Source of the DNA: Mycobacterium sp. 236(2023)
Lineage (GTDB): Bacteria; Actinomycetota; Actinomycetes; Mycobacteriales; Mycobacteriaceae
Direction of reading: 5' to 3'
Length of the DNA stretch: 64,000 bases
Assembly (NCBI RefSeq): GCF_029623955.1
Contig: NZ_JARSBP010000009.1
Location: 1 to 64,000 of the forward strand
In this document: positions 24,740 to 33,247 of the stretch, piece after piece
Numbering within the stretch: position 1 is the stretch's first letter
How the letters are laid out: each line of letters opens with the position of its first letter
The notes under the pieces: model-generated
What the model was told of the DNA's origin: nothing
Seen by the model: the letters and a program-made list of their open reading frames with translations, nothing else
The model's database searches: none
Program-made: the position numbers and the translations under genes

Positions 24740-25557
24740 TGCGGGTTGGTTTCATCGGGCTGGGCAGCCAGGGCGGACCGATGGCCCGGCGGATCGCCCT
24801 CGGCGGTTTCGAGACCACGCTGTGGGCTCGCCGCGAGGCAAGTCTCGAGCCCTATGCCGACACCCCCGCCAAGAGCGCAGCCACACCGGCAGAGCTCGGT
24901 GCGGCCAGCGATCTCGTGTGCCTGTGTGTCGTCGGCGACGACGATGTCCGCGAGGTCCTCTACGGGGACAACGGCGTCCTGGCGGGGATGTCCGACGGCG
25001 GGATCATCGCGATTCACAGCACCGTGCATCCCGACACGTGCCGGGAGATCGCCGACAAAGCTGCCACTCAGGGTGTTTTGGTGATCGATGCCCCGGTGAG
25101 TGGCGGCGGTCCCGCGGTCGAGCAGGGCACGCTGCTGGTCATGGTCGGTGGTGACGAGGCTGTCGCGGAGAAGTGCCGCCCGGTGTTCGCGACGTACGCG
25201 GACCCGATCGTCCACCTGGGACCGCTGGGCAGCGGGCAGAACACCAAGATTCTCAACAATCTGTTGTTCAGCGCCAATCTCGGCAGCGCCGTCAGCACGC
25301 TGCAGTTGGGCGAATCGCTGGGCATCCCGCGCGACAAGCTGGTCGAGGTGCTCAATCGCGGCTCCGCTACCAGCAAGGCCGTGGGCAGCATCTCGATGTT
25401 CGGGGGCACGCTGGACGGGTTGGCCCCGATCGCGGGCGCGCTGCTGCAGAAGGACGTTCGGCACGCGGCGAGCCTTGCCTCGGCCGCGAAAGCCCCTGAG
25501 GGTGCAGTGTTCACGGCGGCGGACGCGGCGCTGGAAGAAATGGGGCATGCCCGATGA
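24739..25557 (+). CDS. 3-Hydroxyisobutyrate dehydrogenase-like NAD(P)-dependent oxidoreductase
   Basis: 272 residues. Dinucleotide motif GLGSQG at 7-12, substrate-binding DAPVSGG (Ser121) and catalytic Lys170 with Asn174 (GQNTKILNN). The fold of beta-hydroxyacid dehydrogenases/imine reductases. It may oxidise a beta-hydroxy acid released by the aldolase-like protein or act as an imine/keto reductase. About 23 residues shorter than classical HIBDH at the C-terminus. Followed 36 bases later by a paralogue, suggesting a tandem duplication with divergence. Confidence 0.92.
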   Translation: MRVGFIGLGSQGGPMARRIALGGFETTLWARREASLEPYADTPAKSAATPAELGAASDLVCLCVVGDDDVREVLYGDNGVLAGMSDGGIIAIHSTVHPDTCREIADKAATQGVLVIDAPVSGGGPAVEQGTLLVMVGGDEAVAEKCRPVFATYADPIVHLGPLGSGQNTKILNNLLFSANLGSAVSTLQLGESLGIPRDKLVEVLNRGSATSKAVGSISMFGGTLDGLAPIAGALLQKDVRHAASLASAAKAPEGAVFTAADAALEEMGHAR

Positions 25558-25567
25558 GCGCTTGCGC
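25554..25567 (+). repeat. Short repeat at a stop codon, copy 2
   Basis: ATGAGCGCTTGCGC spans the TGA stop (25555-25557) of the first dehydrogenase and fills the gap to the second. One base different from the copy at 22141-22154. Confidence 0.45.
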
Positions 25568-25593
25568 GAAGAGCAGAAAGTACTGCTGAATTG

Positions 25594-26382
25594 ATGCGAG
25601 TCGGTTTCGTCGGGGCGGGACGTATGGGCGCACCCATGGTCGGCCGCCTCGTCGGCGCCGGTCATGACGTCCGCGTGCTGGGCAGGACCGACGAGAAGCG
25701 ATCCGCGATCGCCGAGCTGAGCGCCACGCCCGTCGCGGACATCGGCGACGTCACCGAAGGAGCCGATGTCATCGTCGTGTGCGTGTTCACCGACGATCAG
25801 GTCGCAGAGTTGTGCCTCGACGGCGAGCTCGTCGCGATGATGGCGGCAGGGTCATCTCTCGTCGTGCACACGACGGGCAGCCCGAAGACCGCGCGGGCAA
25901 TCGCCGCCACGTACGGGCACGTCGATGTCATCGACGCACCGGTCAGTGGTGGCCCGCACGACATCGCCGCCGGAACCGTGACGCTGTTCGTCGGCGGCGA
26001 CGACGCGGCGCTCGAACGCACCAGGCCGGTGCTGGCCAGTTACGGCGACCCGATCCTGCATGCAGGTCCAACGGGCGCCGGTCAGCTCGTCAAGCTCGTC
26101 AACAACACGATGTTCGCCGCGCAGATCGCGCTCGTCGCCGAAGGGGTGCAACTGGGCTCGCGCCTCGGCATCGAGGAGGTGCCGTTGTTGAACGCGCTGG
26201 TGCACGGCAGCGCCCAGAGCCGCGTGCTGTCCATGGTCGCGGCGGCGGGTTCGGCAGACAGGTTCATCTCGGCGGTCGGCGAGTTCATCGGCAAGGATGT
26301 GGCGGTCGTTCGTCGCACCGTGGCCGACCTCGGTCATGAGCTCGGGGAACTGGACCGTTTGGTGAGCGCGGTGACTTCATGA
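25594..26382 (+). CDS. 3-Hydroxyisobutyrate dehydrogenase-like oxidoreductase (second copy)
   Basis: 262 residues. GAGRMG at 7-12, DAPVSGG around 114-120, Lys167 with Asn170/171 (GQLVKLVNN): all catalytic positions of the beta-hydroxyacid dehydrogenase family are present. Start taken at ATG 25594; a TTG directly before it would add one residue. Only moderately similar to the neighbour at 24739, so the two may form a heteromer or act on different intermediates. Last gene of the operon that begins at 20550 or 16439. Confidence 0.92.
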   Translation: MRVGFVGAGRMGAPMVGRLVGAGHDVRVLGRTDEKRSAIAELSATPVADIGDVTEGADVIVVCVFTDDQVAELCLDGELVAMMAAGSSLVVHTTGSPKTARAIAATYGHVDVIDAPVSGGPHDIAAGTVTLFVGGDDAALERTRPVLASYGDPILHAGPTGAGQLVKLVNNTMFAAQIALVAEGVQLGSRLGIEEVPLLNALVHGSAQSRVLSMVAAAGSADRFISAVGEFIGKDVAVVRRTVADLGHELGELDRLVSAVTS

Positions 26383-26443
26383 CACGGCTGCGCCCCATTG
26401 CCTATTCGGCTGACTTTCGAGACCATATGTCGCATACTGGATT

Positions 26444-26471
26444 CGTTACAGTAAATCAGCCTTTCGTAACG
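26444..26471. promoter_or_regulatory. Inverted repeat upstream of the P450-ferredoxin-P450 operon
   Basis: CGTTAC at 26444-26449 is mirrored by GTAACG at 26466-26471. It sits 36 bases before the GTG start of the P450, in a 124-base gap. Candidate operator of unknown regulator. No other copy was found in the window. Confidence 0.4.
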
Positions 26472-26506
26472 TTTCCGGCCCTGATACCGGTGCCGAGGAG
26501 GACATA

Positions 26507-27712
26507 GTGACCAAGCCCAAGTTGGTGTTCGATCCGGTTGCCCAGGAGTACTTCGACAATCCGTACGAGATCTACCGGCGGATGCGCGACGAAGCCCCGA
26601 TCTACTACGACGAAGAGGGTGACTTCTACGCGTTGACCCGGCACGCCGACGTCGCCGCCGCCTTCCGCGACCACGAGTCGTTCTCGTCGGCGCGCGGCTG
26701 CGACCTGGGCCAGGTCCGGTCAGGCGAACCGCCGCAGAAGTCGATCATCTTCATGGATCCGCCCGACCACCGTCACATGCGGAGCCTGTTGAACAAGGCG
26801 TTCACCCCGCGCGCGGTCCAGTCGCAGCGCGACACCGTGATCGAACTCGTCCAGCACTATCTGAGCGAGGTGAATCCGGACAACTTCGACGTCGTGCAGG
26901 ACTTCTCGGGACCGTTCCCGGTCGAGGTCATCACCCGCATGGCGGGCGTGCCCGAAGAGTTCCGCCAGCAGGTGCGGCACTGGATCGACGCGGGCCTGGA
27001 GCGCGAGCCGGGCCAGATCGAGTTCAGCGAAGCGAACATGAAGGCGAACATCGATTCGGGCGTCTACTACTACGGCCTAGTGCAGGAACGACGGCTGAAC
27101 CCCCAGGACGACATGATCAGCCGCCTCATCGCAGCCGAGATTCCGGATGACGACGGCAACCTTCGTCAGCTCGACGACATCGAGATTGCCGGTTTCGCCA
27201 CGCTGTTGGGTGGTGCGGGCGCCGAGACGGTCACGAAACTGATCGGCAGCGCGGTGGTGGTCTTCGCGCAGCACCCCGAACAGTGGCAGATGCTGATCGA
27301 TGACCGCAGCCTGATTCCCGGCGCGGTCGAGGAGCTGCTGCGCTACGTCGGGCCGGTGCAGTACAACGTCCGCTACAGCGTCAAGGACGTCGTGCTGCCC
27401 AGCGGCACCGTCCCGGCCAACAAGCCCGTGTTCCTGATGGGTGCCGCCGCCAACCGCGATCCGCGCGCGTTCGAGGACGGCGAGACGTTCGACATCACCC
27501 GCGACCGCAGCCAGGCGCAGAACCTCGGTCTGGGGTACGGCATCCACAGCTGCCTCGGCGCGGCGCTCGCCCGGATGGAGAGCGTGATCGCGCTGGAGCA
27601 TCTACTCGACTTCATGCCTCGCTACGAGGTCGATTTCGACGGTTTGCAGCGTGTGTCGATGCAGAACGTCGCAGGCTTCCATCACGTCCCGGTGAAGGTG
27701 TTGAGCTCATGA
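26507..27712 (+). CDS. Cytochrome P450 (tandem copy 1)
   Basis: 401 residues, GTG start with GAGGAGG upstream. Heme ligand Cys349 in LGYGIHSC; ExxR is Glu276-Arg279. The I-helix reads AGAET at 237-241, replacing the usual acid-alcohol pair GxDT by Ala-Glu-Thr. This is shared with the second copy but not with the P450s at 7733 and 30470. Coupled by ATGA to a ferredoxin gene. Probably hydroxylates a terpenoid- or steroid-like substrate. Confidence 0.95.
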   Translation: MTKPKLVFDPVAQEYFDNPYEIYRRMRDEAPIYYDEEGDFYALTRHADVAAAFRDHESFSSARGCDLGQVRSGEPPQKSIIFMDPPDHRHMRSLLNKAFTPRAVQSQRDTVIELVQHYLSEVNPDNFDVVQDFSGPFPVEVITRMAGVPEEFRQQVRHWIDAGLEREPGQIEFSEANMKANIDSGVYYYGLVQERRLNPQDDMISRLIAAEIPDDDGNLRQLDDIEIAGFATLLGGAGAETVTKLIGSAVVVFAQHPEQWQMLIDDRSLIPGAVEELLRYVGPVQYNVRYSVKDVVLPSGTVPANKPVFLMGAAANRDPRAFEDGETFDITRDRSQAQNLGLGYGIHSCLGAALARMESVIALEHLLDFMPRYEVDFDGLQRVSMQNVAGFHHVPVKVLSS

Positions 27713-27909
27713 CCCAGAAGATCGAGGTCGATTTCGGCCTGTGTGAAAGCAACGGGGTCTGCATGGGCATCATCCCGGAAGTCTTTGATCTCGACGACGA
27801 GGACTATCTGCATGTGCTGCAGGACGAGGTGACTCCGGAGAACGAGCAACAGGTCAAAGAGTCCGTGCGGCAGTGCCCGCGTCAGGCGATCGCGATCAAA
27901 GACGAATGA
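27709..27909 (+). CDS. [3Fe-4S]-type ferredoxin
   Basis: 66 residues. Ligands Cys12-x5-Cys18 (LCESNGVC) and Cys56 (QCPRQA). The central position is Asn, again not Cys, so a 3Fe-4S cluster is expected. It is sandwiched between two homologous P450 genes with ATGA overlaps on both sides, so one ferredoxin probably serves both. No reductase gene is adjacent; the NuoF-like protein at 20550 is a candidate donor. Confidence 0.92.
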   Translation: MTQKIEVDFGLCESNGVCMGIIPEVFDLDDEDYLHVLQDEVTPENEQQVKESVRQCPRQAIAIKDE

Positions 27910-29111
27910 CGGCAACAGAGCTCGTCTTCGACCCGTTCTCCGAAGAATTTTTCAACGGGCCCTGGGAGCTCTACCGGCGCATGCGCGAGGAGGCGCCGGT
28001 CTACTACAACCCCGAGCACGACTTCTACGCGTTGTCGCGGCACGAGGACGTCGCGGCCGCCTACAAGGATTTCGAAACCTATTCGTCGGCCTACGGTTTG
28101 GATCTTTCGACCGTGCGGTCCGACGAACCCATGATGGCCAAGATGATCATCATCATGGATCCGCCGGAGCACCGGCAGATGCGCAGTCTGGTCAACAAGG
28201 TGTTCACTCCGCGGGCCATCGAGGCGTTGCGCCCCATGGTCACAGAGACCATCGATCGCTACCTGTCGCAGAACACTTCCGACGCATTCGATGTCGTCAA
28301 GGACTTCTCTGCGCTGTTTCCCGTCCAGGTGATCACGCAGATGCTCGGCGTCCCTGAGGACAAGCGCGGGCAGGTGGGCGAATGGGTGGACATCACGCTG
28401 GCTCGCGAGCCGGGCCAGATCGACATGTCCGAAGCGGGCATGCAGGCGGTCGGTGAGCTGATGGGGCTGTACTTCAGCATCATTCAGCAGCGGCGTGCCG
28501 AACCCTGTGACGACATGTTCAGCAGGCTGGTCGCCGCCGAGATCGTGCGGGACGACGGCGAGAAACAGTCCCTCGACGACTTCGAGATCGCCGGATTCGC
28601 AACACTTCTGGGCGGTGCCGGCGCAGAGACCGTCACCAAGCTGATCGGCAACGCGGCGGTGACGTTCGCTCGCAACCCAGACCAATGGCAGAAGCTGCTC
28701 GACGATCGGAGCAAGATCCCTGCCGCCGTCGAGGAGTTGTTGCGCTTCGAGGCGCCGAATCAGTACAACGTTCGCCGCTCCATGAGGGAGATCGAGCTGC
28801 ACGGCGTCACGATTCCCGAGGGCAAACCCGTTTTCCTGCTCGCCGGTTCGGCCAACCGTGACCCGGACGCGTTCACCGACGCCGACACTTTCGACATCGA
28901 CCGCGATCGGGCCGAGGCGCAGAACCTCGGGTTCGGATACGGGGTGCACAGCTGCCTGGGCGCGGCGCTCGCCCGCATGGAGAGTGCGATAGCGCTTGAT
29001 CTCCTGCTCGACCACATGCCGCGCTACGAGGTGGACTTCGACGGGTGCACGCGGGTCGCCGCGCAGAACGTGGCCGGCTGGTCCAGCGTCCCGGTGCGGG
29101 TGCGCAGGTAA
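27906..29111 (+). CDS. Cytochrome P450 (tandem copy 2)
   Basis: 401 residues from ATG 27906 overlapping the ferredoxin TGA. Heme Cys350 (FGYGVHSC), ExxR Glu277-Arg280, I-helix AGAET at 238-242. Long stretches match the first copy (FYALSRHEDVAAA, EREPGQI-like, IAGFATLLGGAGAETVTK). It is a tandem duplicate that kept the same length and unusual I-helix but diverged elsewhere, suggesting two positions or two stages of oxidation on related substrates. Confidence 0.95.
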   Translation: MTATELVFDPFSEEFFNGPWELYRRMREEAPVYYNPEHDFYALSRHEDVAAAYKDFETYSSAYGLDLSTVRSDEPMMAKMIIIMDPPEHRQMRSLVNKVFTPRAIEALRPMVTETIDRYLSQNTSDAFDVVKDFSALFPVQVITQMLGVPEDKRGQVGEWVDITLAREPGQIDMSEAGMQAVGELMGLYFSIIQQRRAEPCDDMFSRLVAAEIVRDDGEKQSLDDFEIAGFATLLGGAGAETVTKLIGNAAVTFARNPDQWQKLLDDRSKIPAAVEELLRFEAPNQYNVRRSMREIELHGVTIPEGKPVFLLAGSANRDPDAFTDADTFDIDRDRAEAQNLGFGYGVHSCLGAALARMESAIALDLLLDHMPRYEVDFDGCTRVAAQNVAGWSSVPVRVRR

Positions 29112-29115
29112 CGCA

Positions 29116-29886
29116 ATGCGATTCGTCTTCGTCCACGGCGGATTTCATGCCGCCTGGTGCTGGGATCGGACCATCGCCGAGCTGCGCGCCCTGGGCCACG
29201 ACGCTGTCGCTGTCGACCTCCCCGGTCACGGCGTGCTGATCGATCAGGAGTCGACCCTGGCCAACCGTCGCGACGCGATCCTGGCGACCATGGGCGACGA
29301 GAAGTGTGTGTTGGTCGGGCATTCCGGCGGCGGCTTCGATGCGACGCTCGCCGCCGACGCGCGTCCGGATCTGGTCAGCCACATCATCTATCTCGCCGCC
29401 GCCCTCCCCCGCGAGGGCCGGACCTATCCCGAGGCCATGGCGATGCGCGATGACGCCGAGCAGCTCGAGGAGGGCTTCGACGGCGACGTCGGAGAGATGT
29501 TGAGCTATCTACACTTCGACGAGTCCGGCGCGATGACGTTCGCTGATTTCGACGGCGCGTGGAAGTACTTCTACCACGACTGCGACGAGGCGACGGCCCG
29601 GTGGGCGTTCGAGCGTCTCGGCCCGGAACGGTTCGGCGACACGACCGTCACCCCCGTGTCGGTGCCCGGCTTCTGGGAAGCGGACCTGCCTCGCAGTTTC
29701 ATTGTGTGCGAGCAGGATCGGTCGATGCCTCGCTGGCTGGCCGATACCGTGGCGCGCAGGCTCGGGGTCGAGCAGCTCACGATCGACGCGTCACACTCAC
29801 CGTTCCTGTCGCGCCCGCGCGAGTTGGCCGAACTGCTGGTGCACGCGACCACGACGAAACCGGTCGCCCCGCTCAGCCCCGCCTGA
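29116..29886 (+). CDS. Alpha/beta hydrolase (methylesterase-like)
   Basis: 256 residues from ATG 29116, four bases after the P450 stop. Complete triad: Ser70 (GHSGGG), Asp201 (CEQDRSMP), His227 (DASHSPFL). The oxyanion start FVHGGFHAAWCWDR is typical of the small esterase/methylesterase group related to salicylate-ester hydrolases and EstC-like enzymes. Last gene of the operon. It would hydrolyse an ester or lactone, perhaps made by Baeyer-Villiger-like or P450 oxidation. Confidence 0.92.
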   Translation: MRFVFVHGGFHAAWCWDRTIAELRALGHDAVAVDLPGHGVLIDQESTLANRRDAILATMGDEKCVLVGHSGGGFDATLAADARPDLVSHIIYLAAALPREGRTYPEAMAMRDDAEQLEEGFDGDVGEMLSYLHFDESGAMTFADFDGAWKYFYHDCDEATARWAFERLGPERFGDTTVTPVSVPGFWEADLPRSFIVCEQDRSMPRWLADTVARRLGVEQLTIDASHSPFLSRPRELAELLVHATTTKPVAPLSPA

Positions 29887-29889
29887 TTT

Positions 29890-29975
29890 GCACCGCGAGC
29901 GCGCGTGTCTGCACAGCGACACACCGCCCACGCATGGCAGAACGCGCACGCTCGCTGGCAGCGAACGTGCGCGTT
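29890..29975. terminator. Bidirectional hairpin terminator carrying an intergenic repeat
   Basis: Positions 29890-29914 repeat 9647-9671 exactly. They are followed by a strong hairpin: arms AACGCGCACG (29941-29950) and CGTGCGCGTT (29966-29975), extended inside by TCGCT/AGCGA around a GGC loop with one mismatch. It lies between convergent genes ending at 29886 and 29985. No U tract, as usual for mycobacterial terminators. Confidence 0.68.
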
Positions 29976-29984
29976 GTTCCAGGC

Positions 29985-30269
29985 TCAGAAACCGGAGACG
30001 ATGACCCCGTTGCAGTCGGCTGCGGCCTGGCGCAGCTTGGCGGCAGCCTGGTACTCGTCGGAGTAGTACCACTCCTTAGCGGCGTCGACGGATTCGAACT
30101 CCAGCAGCACGGTCTGGGTGCCGTGCCACTGCCCCTCGAGCGATTCGGCCGCCGGGCCGAAGGCCAACACCTTCGCGTTGCCCATGGTTTGCGACGCCAG
30201 CTTGCCGTATTCGGCCATCCCGGCGGGGTCTTTGATGTCTTCGGTGATGATCACGTAACCCTTGGCCAC
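29985..30269 (-). CDS. DUF1330-type small protein
   Basis: 94 residues with the ferredoxin-like DUF1330 pattern: MAKGYVIITEDIKDP at the start and WHGTQTVLLEFESVDAAKEWYYSDEYQAAAKLR at about 48-80. The function of the family is unknown; members are dimeric alpha/beta barrels. Last gene of the minus-strand operon P450-ferredoxin-DUF1330, 12 bases after the ferredoxin stop. Confidence 0.9.
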   Translation of the reverse strand: MAKGYVIITEDIKDPAGMAEYGKLASQTMGNAKVLAFGPAAESLEGQWHGTQTVLLEFESVDAAKEWYYSDEYQAAAKLRQAAADCNGVIVSGF

Positions 30270-30281
30270 AATTGAACCCTC

Positions 30282-30473
30282 TCAGTCGATTTCGCGGATT
30301 GCTCGTTCAGGACAGTTGTCGATGGCTTCCTTGGCGGCAGTCTCGAGGTCGGCGGGCACGTCCCCGGGATCGGCCACGGCCCAGCCGTCGTCGGTCATCT
30401 CGAAAACCTCAGGACACAGCGTGAGGCACATTCCGTGGCCGGCGCAACGATCTTCGTCGACCGTGACCCTCAT
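30282..30473 (-). CDS. Ferredoxin with C-x2-H-x2-C motif
   Basis: 63 residues. CAGHGMC (Cys10, His13, Cys16), an extra Cys20 directly followed by Pro, and NCPERA near 54. The extra cysteine makes the ligand set richer than in the other three single-cluster ferredoxins here, so 3Fe-4S or 4Fe-4S is open. The ATG (30471-30473) overlaps the P450 TGA. Electron donor of the P450 at 30470. Confidence 0.92.
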   Translation of the reverse strand: MRVTVDEDRCAGHGMCLTLCPEVFEMTDDGWAVADPGDVPADLETAAKEAIDNCPERAIREID

Positions 30474-31753
30474 CGGACGTCGAACTCTAGGTGCAGCTCC
30501 GTCAGCCCGCGCAGGATGTAGGTCGGGATGTACTGGTAGCGGCGGTCGCCCCGTGGCCCGTGCATCTTCTCCGAGATCCGGATGTCGGTGGTGCGGTCGA
30601 GAAGTCGTTCCAACCCGACCCTCGTTTCGGCCCGGGCCAGCGGCGCACCGGGGCAGCTGTGGATGCCACGGCCGAACGCCAGGTGCTGACGCGCGTTCTT
30701 GCGTTCCGGGTCGAACGTGTCGGGATCTTCGAAGCGGCGCGGGTCGCGGTTGGCGGCACCGTTGATCACCATGACCGTGCAGCCGGCACCGAGCTGCTGA
30801 TCGCCGACGGTCGTCGGCACCCGGGACAGCCGGAAGTCGCCCTTGACCGGGCTTTCGATACGCAGGCATTCTTCGATGAAATTGCCGAGCAGATCCCGGT
30901 TTTCGCGCAACTTGGCCTGCACCTCGGGCTGGTCGCCGATCACTTTCAGCGCGGTCGACAGCAGCCGGACAGTGGTCTCCTGTCCCGCGGAGAAGACATT
31001 GGTGGCGACGCGCACGACGTCACCGACCTCGGGCAAGGAGCCGTCCGGGAACGTCGCGGTCGCGAGTCCCGTGAGCACGTCGCCGCGCGGTTCTGCCCGA
31101 CGCTCCTCGACGTAGGTCGCGAAGACGTCGTAGAGGTATTCCAGCGGCGTCTTGGTCAGCGCCTTGTCCGCGTTGCCGAGTCCGCTGCCGTGGGTGCCAC
31201 GGGCGAGGCGTTCGAGTAGTTCCTCGCGGTCGCCCTCGGGCACACCGAGCAGATCGGCGATGACCTGCAGCGTGAACGGACCGGCGAAGCCCTTGATGAA
31301 CTCACCTTCGCCCGGCGCCAGGAACCTGTCGAGGTTGTCGTCGGCCAGCTGCCACATCGCGTCCTCGTTCTCCTTGAGGCGCTTGGGCGTGATGAGCCGC
31401 ATCAGGAGTGCGCGGTGGTCGGTGTGTGTCGGCGGGTCGAGCGTGGGCAGCTGGTCGCTGAACGGGATCTCGTCGCGGTGCTTGACGATCAGATCCGTCA
31501 CATCTCCCCCTTCCATACCCTCCAGGGACACCGGGAATCCGGGGAACGGGCCCGTCACCGAGATGCACGACGAGAAGGTCTCGGAGTCGTTGTAGACGTC
31601 GACAGCTTCCTGCCAGCCCGTGACCATCGTGACCCCGTAGTGCTCCTCCTTGCTCACCGGGCACTTGTTGCGAAGCGCCTCGTAGAACGTATACGGGTCA
31701 TCCGTCAGCCGGCTGTCCCTGAAGAAGTCGACCGTGGTGAGGTCTTCCGTCAT
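30470..31753 (-). CDS. Cytochrome P450
   Basis: 427 residues from the ATG at 31753, preferred over a GTG at 31759 because GGAG lies five bases upstream of the ATG. I-helix AGQETT (256-261), ExxR Glu295-Arg298, heme loop LAFGRGIHSC with Cys367. Not close to the tandem pair at 26.5-29.1 kb. First gene of a P450-ferredoxin-DUF1330 operon. A GAGAAC-GCG-ATTCTC operator lies 33 bases upstream, placing it in the same regulon as the operons at 5.6 and 16.3 kb. Confidence 0.94.
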   Translation of the reverse strand: MTEDLTTVDFFRDSRLTDDPYTFYEALRNKCPVSKEEHYGVTMVTGWQEAVDVYNDSETFSSCISVTGPFPGFPVSLEGMEGGDVTDLIVKHRDEIPFSDQLPTLDPPTHTDHRALLMRLITPKRLKENEDAMWQLADDNLDRFLAPGEGEFIKGFAGPFTLQVIADLLGVPEGDREELLERLARGTHGSGLGNADKALTKTPLEYLYDVFATYVEERRAEPRGDVLTGLATATFPDGSLPEVGDVVRVATNVFSAGQETTVRLLSTALKVIGDQPEVQAKLRENRDLLGNFIEECLRIESPVKGDFRLSRVPTTVGDQQLGAGCTVMVINGAANRDPRRFEDPDTFDPERKNARQHLAFGRGIHSCPGAPLARAETRVGLERLLDRTTDIRISEKMHGPRGDRRYQYIPTYILRGLTELHLEFDVR

Positions 31754-31785
31754 GCTCACTCCGTTTCGACGATCTCTCGCGCGGC

Positions 31786-31800
31786 GAGAACGCGATTCTC
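31786..31800. promoter_or_regulatory. Candidate operator, GAGAAC-GCG-ATTCTC
   Basis: Matches 11 of 12 arm positions of the perfect palindrome at 16222-16236. It lies 33 bases upstream of the P450 start (minus strand), almost the same distance as the perfect copy from its gene (31). Confidence 0.7.
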
Positions 31801-31854
31801 ATTATTGCGTATCAGATTTTCACACCGGCACCGCCCCGTCAACGAGAACGCGGA

Positions 31855-32388
31855 TCAGGGCTCTTCCGGTTCGACCCCGAACACGTTCACCGCGGTCCCC
31901 AGCAGCTGGTAGCAGCCGATCGTGAAGATCAGGTCCATCACCTGGCGCTCGTCGAAGTGCCCGCGCAGTGCCGCCCATGTCGTGTCGCTGAGCGTGTTCG
32001 ACCCGTCCATCTCGTCGACGGCGCGCACGACGAGCGCATCGACGTCGTCGGTCGGCTCCCCCGCCCGGATGCTGTCGATCTCGGCGAGGGTCAGCCCGGC
32101 GCGCTGCGCCAGCGGAATGTGGTGTTCCCACAGGTAGCCACACGGACGCACGTGCACCGCGCGTAGCAGCGCCACTTCACGTACCCGCGCCGACAGTGTC
32201 GAGGAGACGAGGAGGTGCGCATTGAACGTCAGGTATGCCCGCGTCAGCGCGGGATGACGAGCCAGGGTGCCGAGGACGTTGCCGGCATCGCCCGGGTTGG
32301 CTCGCTGCGGGGGCAGCAGTGGGCTCACCGCGTCTCGAACCGTGTCGTCCCAGTCCTCGGCGGGCAGCGGTTCCAGTCGCGGCGTCAC
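31855..32388 (-). CDS. AhpD/carboxymuconolactone-decarboxylase-like protein
   Basis: 177 residues from a GTG at 32386-32388 that shares one base with the TAG of the TauD-like gene. The family core is around VRPCGYLWEHHIPLAQRAGL. It has one Cys and a His pair but not the CxxC of true AhpD peroxidases. Such proteins occur widely as accessory genes in catabolic clusters with unclear function. The paralogue at 41766-42293 has the same layout. Last gene of a six-gene Rieske operon starting at 36649. Confidence 0.88.
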   Translation of the reverse strand: MTPRLEPLPAEDWDDTVRDAVSPLLPPQRANPGDAGNVLGTLARHPALTRAYLTFNAHLLVSSTLSARVREVALLRAVHVRPCGYLWEHHIPLAQRAGLTLAEIDSIRAGEPTDDVDALVVRAVDEMDGSNTLSDTTWAALRGHFDERQVMDLIFTIGCYQLLGTAVNVFGVEPEEP

Positions 32389-33233
32389 TATTGAATCGGC
32401 TCGTCGCCGAGCACCGTCGTGCGCAGCATCTCCCGCTGTGAATCGGGGTCGTAGGGCGCGGCCCGGTGCAGCACGCCGTTGTTGTCCCAGATGACGGTGT
32501 CGCCGACCGACCATTTGTGGCTGTACACGAGGTCGGGCTGGGTGGCCCGGTCCAGCAGTTCGGCCAGCAGCGCCTGGCCTTCGTCGCGGTCCATGCCGAC
32601 GACGTAGTGCGCCGAGATCCCAAGCACCAGCGACTTACGGCCACTGCGGTGCGTCCACACCAGCGGGTGCTCATGGGTGGGTCGCGCGCGCCAGCGGGCG
32701 AGCTCCTCCGGCGTGGGGTTCGGGTTGACCCGGCTCTGCGAGGCCTCCAGCGAGTGCACGACGCGCAACGTCGAGAAGCGTTCCTTCTCCTCGTCGCTGA
32801 ACGCGTCGTAGGCGGCGTAGGAGTTGGCGAACTCCGTCTCACCACCGCGCTCGGCCACCTGAACAGCCGACAGCACCGTGGCTTTCTGGGGGCACTCGTC
32901 ACCGGTCGGTGTGCAGCCGTCGATGTGCCAGTCGAACGTCGCCTTCAGGTAGGCGGCCGACTTGTTCTTCGACTTGTCCAGCGTGATCGGATAGATACCG
33001 GCGACCGGATGGTGTCCGTCCGACGAGTGATCGACCGCCCCCAAGCGGCGGCTGAACGCGACCTGCGCCTCCGGGTCCAGGCCGAGGCCGGGAAAGACGA
33101 GCACTCCGTTGGCTTCCAGCGCATCCAGCACGGCAGCGCTCAGCGAGTCATCGGTCGCCAGGCGATCGGGGTCGACACCGAGCACTTCGGCGCCGACCGA
33201 CGGCGTCAGCTTGTTGATCGTCAACAGGGACAT
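32388..33233 (-). CDS. TauD/TfdA-family Fe(II)/2-oxoglutarate dioxygenase
   Basis: 281 residues, ATG at 33231-33233 with AGGAGA upstream. Iron ligands are His103-x-Asp105 (FDWHIDG) and His256 (GVLHRAAP). Arg267 or Arg271 (REMLRTT) binds 2-oxoglutarate. Family members hydroxylate taurine, phenoxy acids, carnitine precursors or steroids. Here it sits downstream of a Rieske oxygenase and probably performs another hydroxylation, perhaps with loss of a side group. No sulfonate genes are nearby, so taurine use is unlikely. Confidence 0.93.
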   Translation of the reverse strand: MSLLTINKLTPSVGAEVLGVDPDRLATDDSLSAAVLDALEANGVLVFPGLGLDPEAQVAFSRRLGAVDHSSDGHHPVAGIYPITLDKSKNKSAAYLKATFDWHIDGCTPTGDECPQKATVLSAVQVAERGGETEFANSYAAYDAFSDEEKERFSTLRVVHSLEASQSRVNPNPTPEELARWRARPTHEHPLVWTHRSGRKSLVLGISAHYVVGMDRDEGQALLAELLDRATQPDLVYSHKWSVGDTVIWDNNGVLHRAAPYDPDSQREMLRTTVLGDEPIQ

Positions 33234-33247
33234 GGGATTCCGATCTC

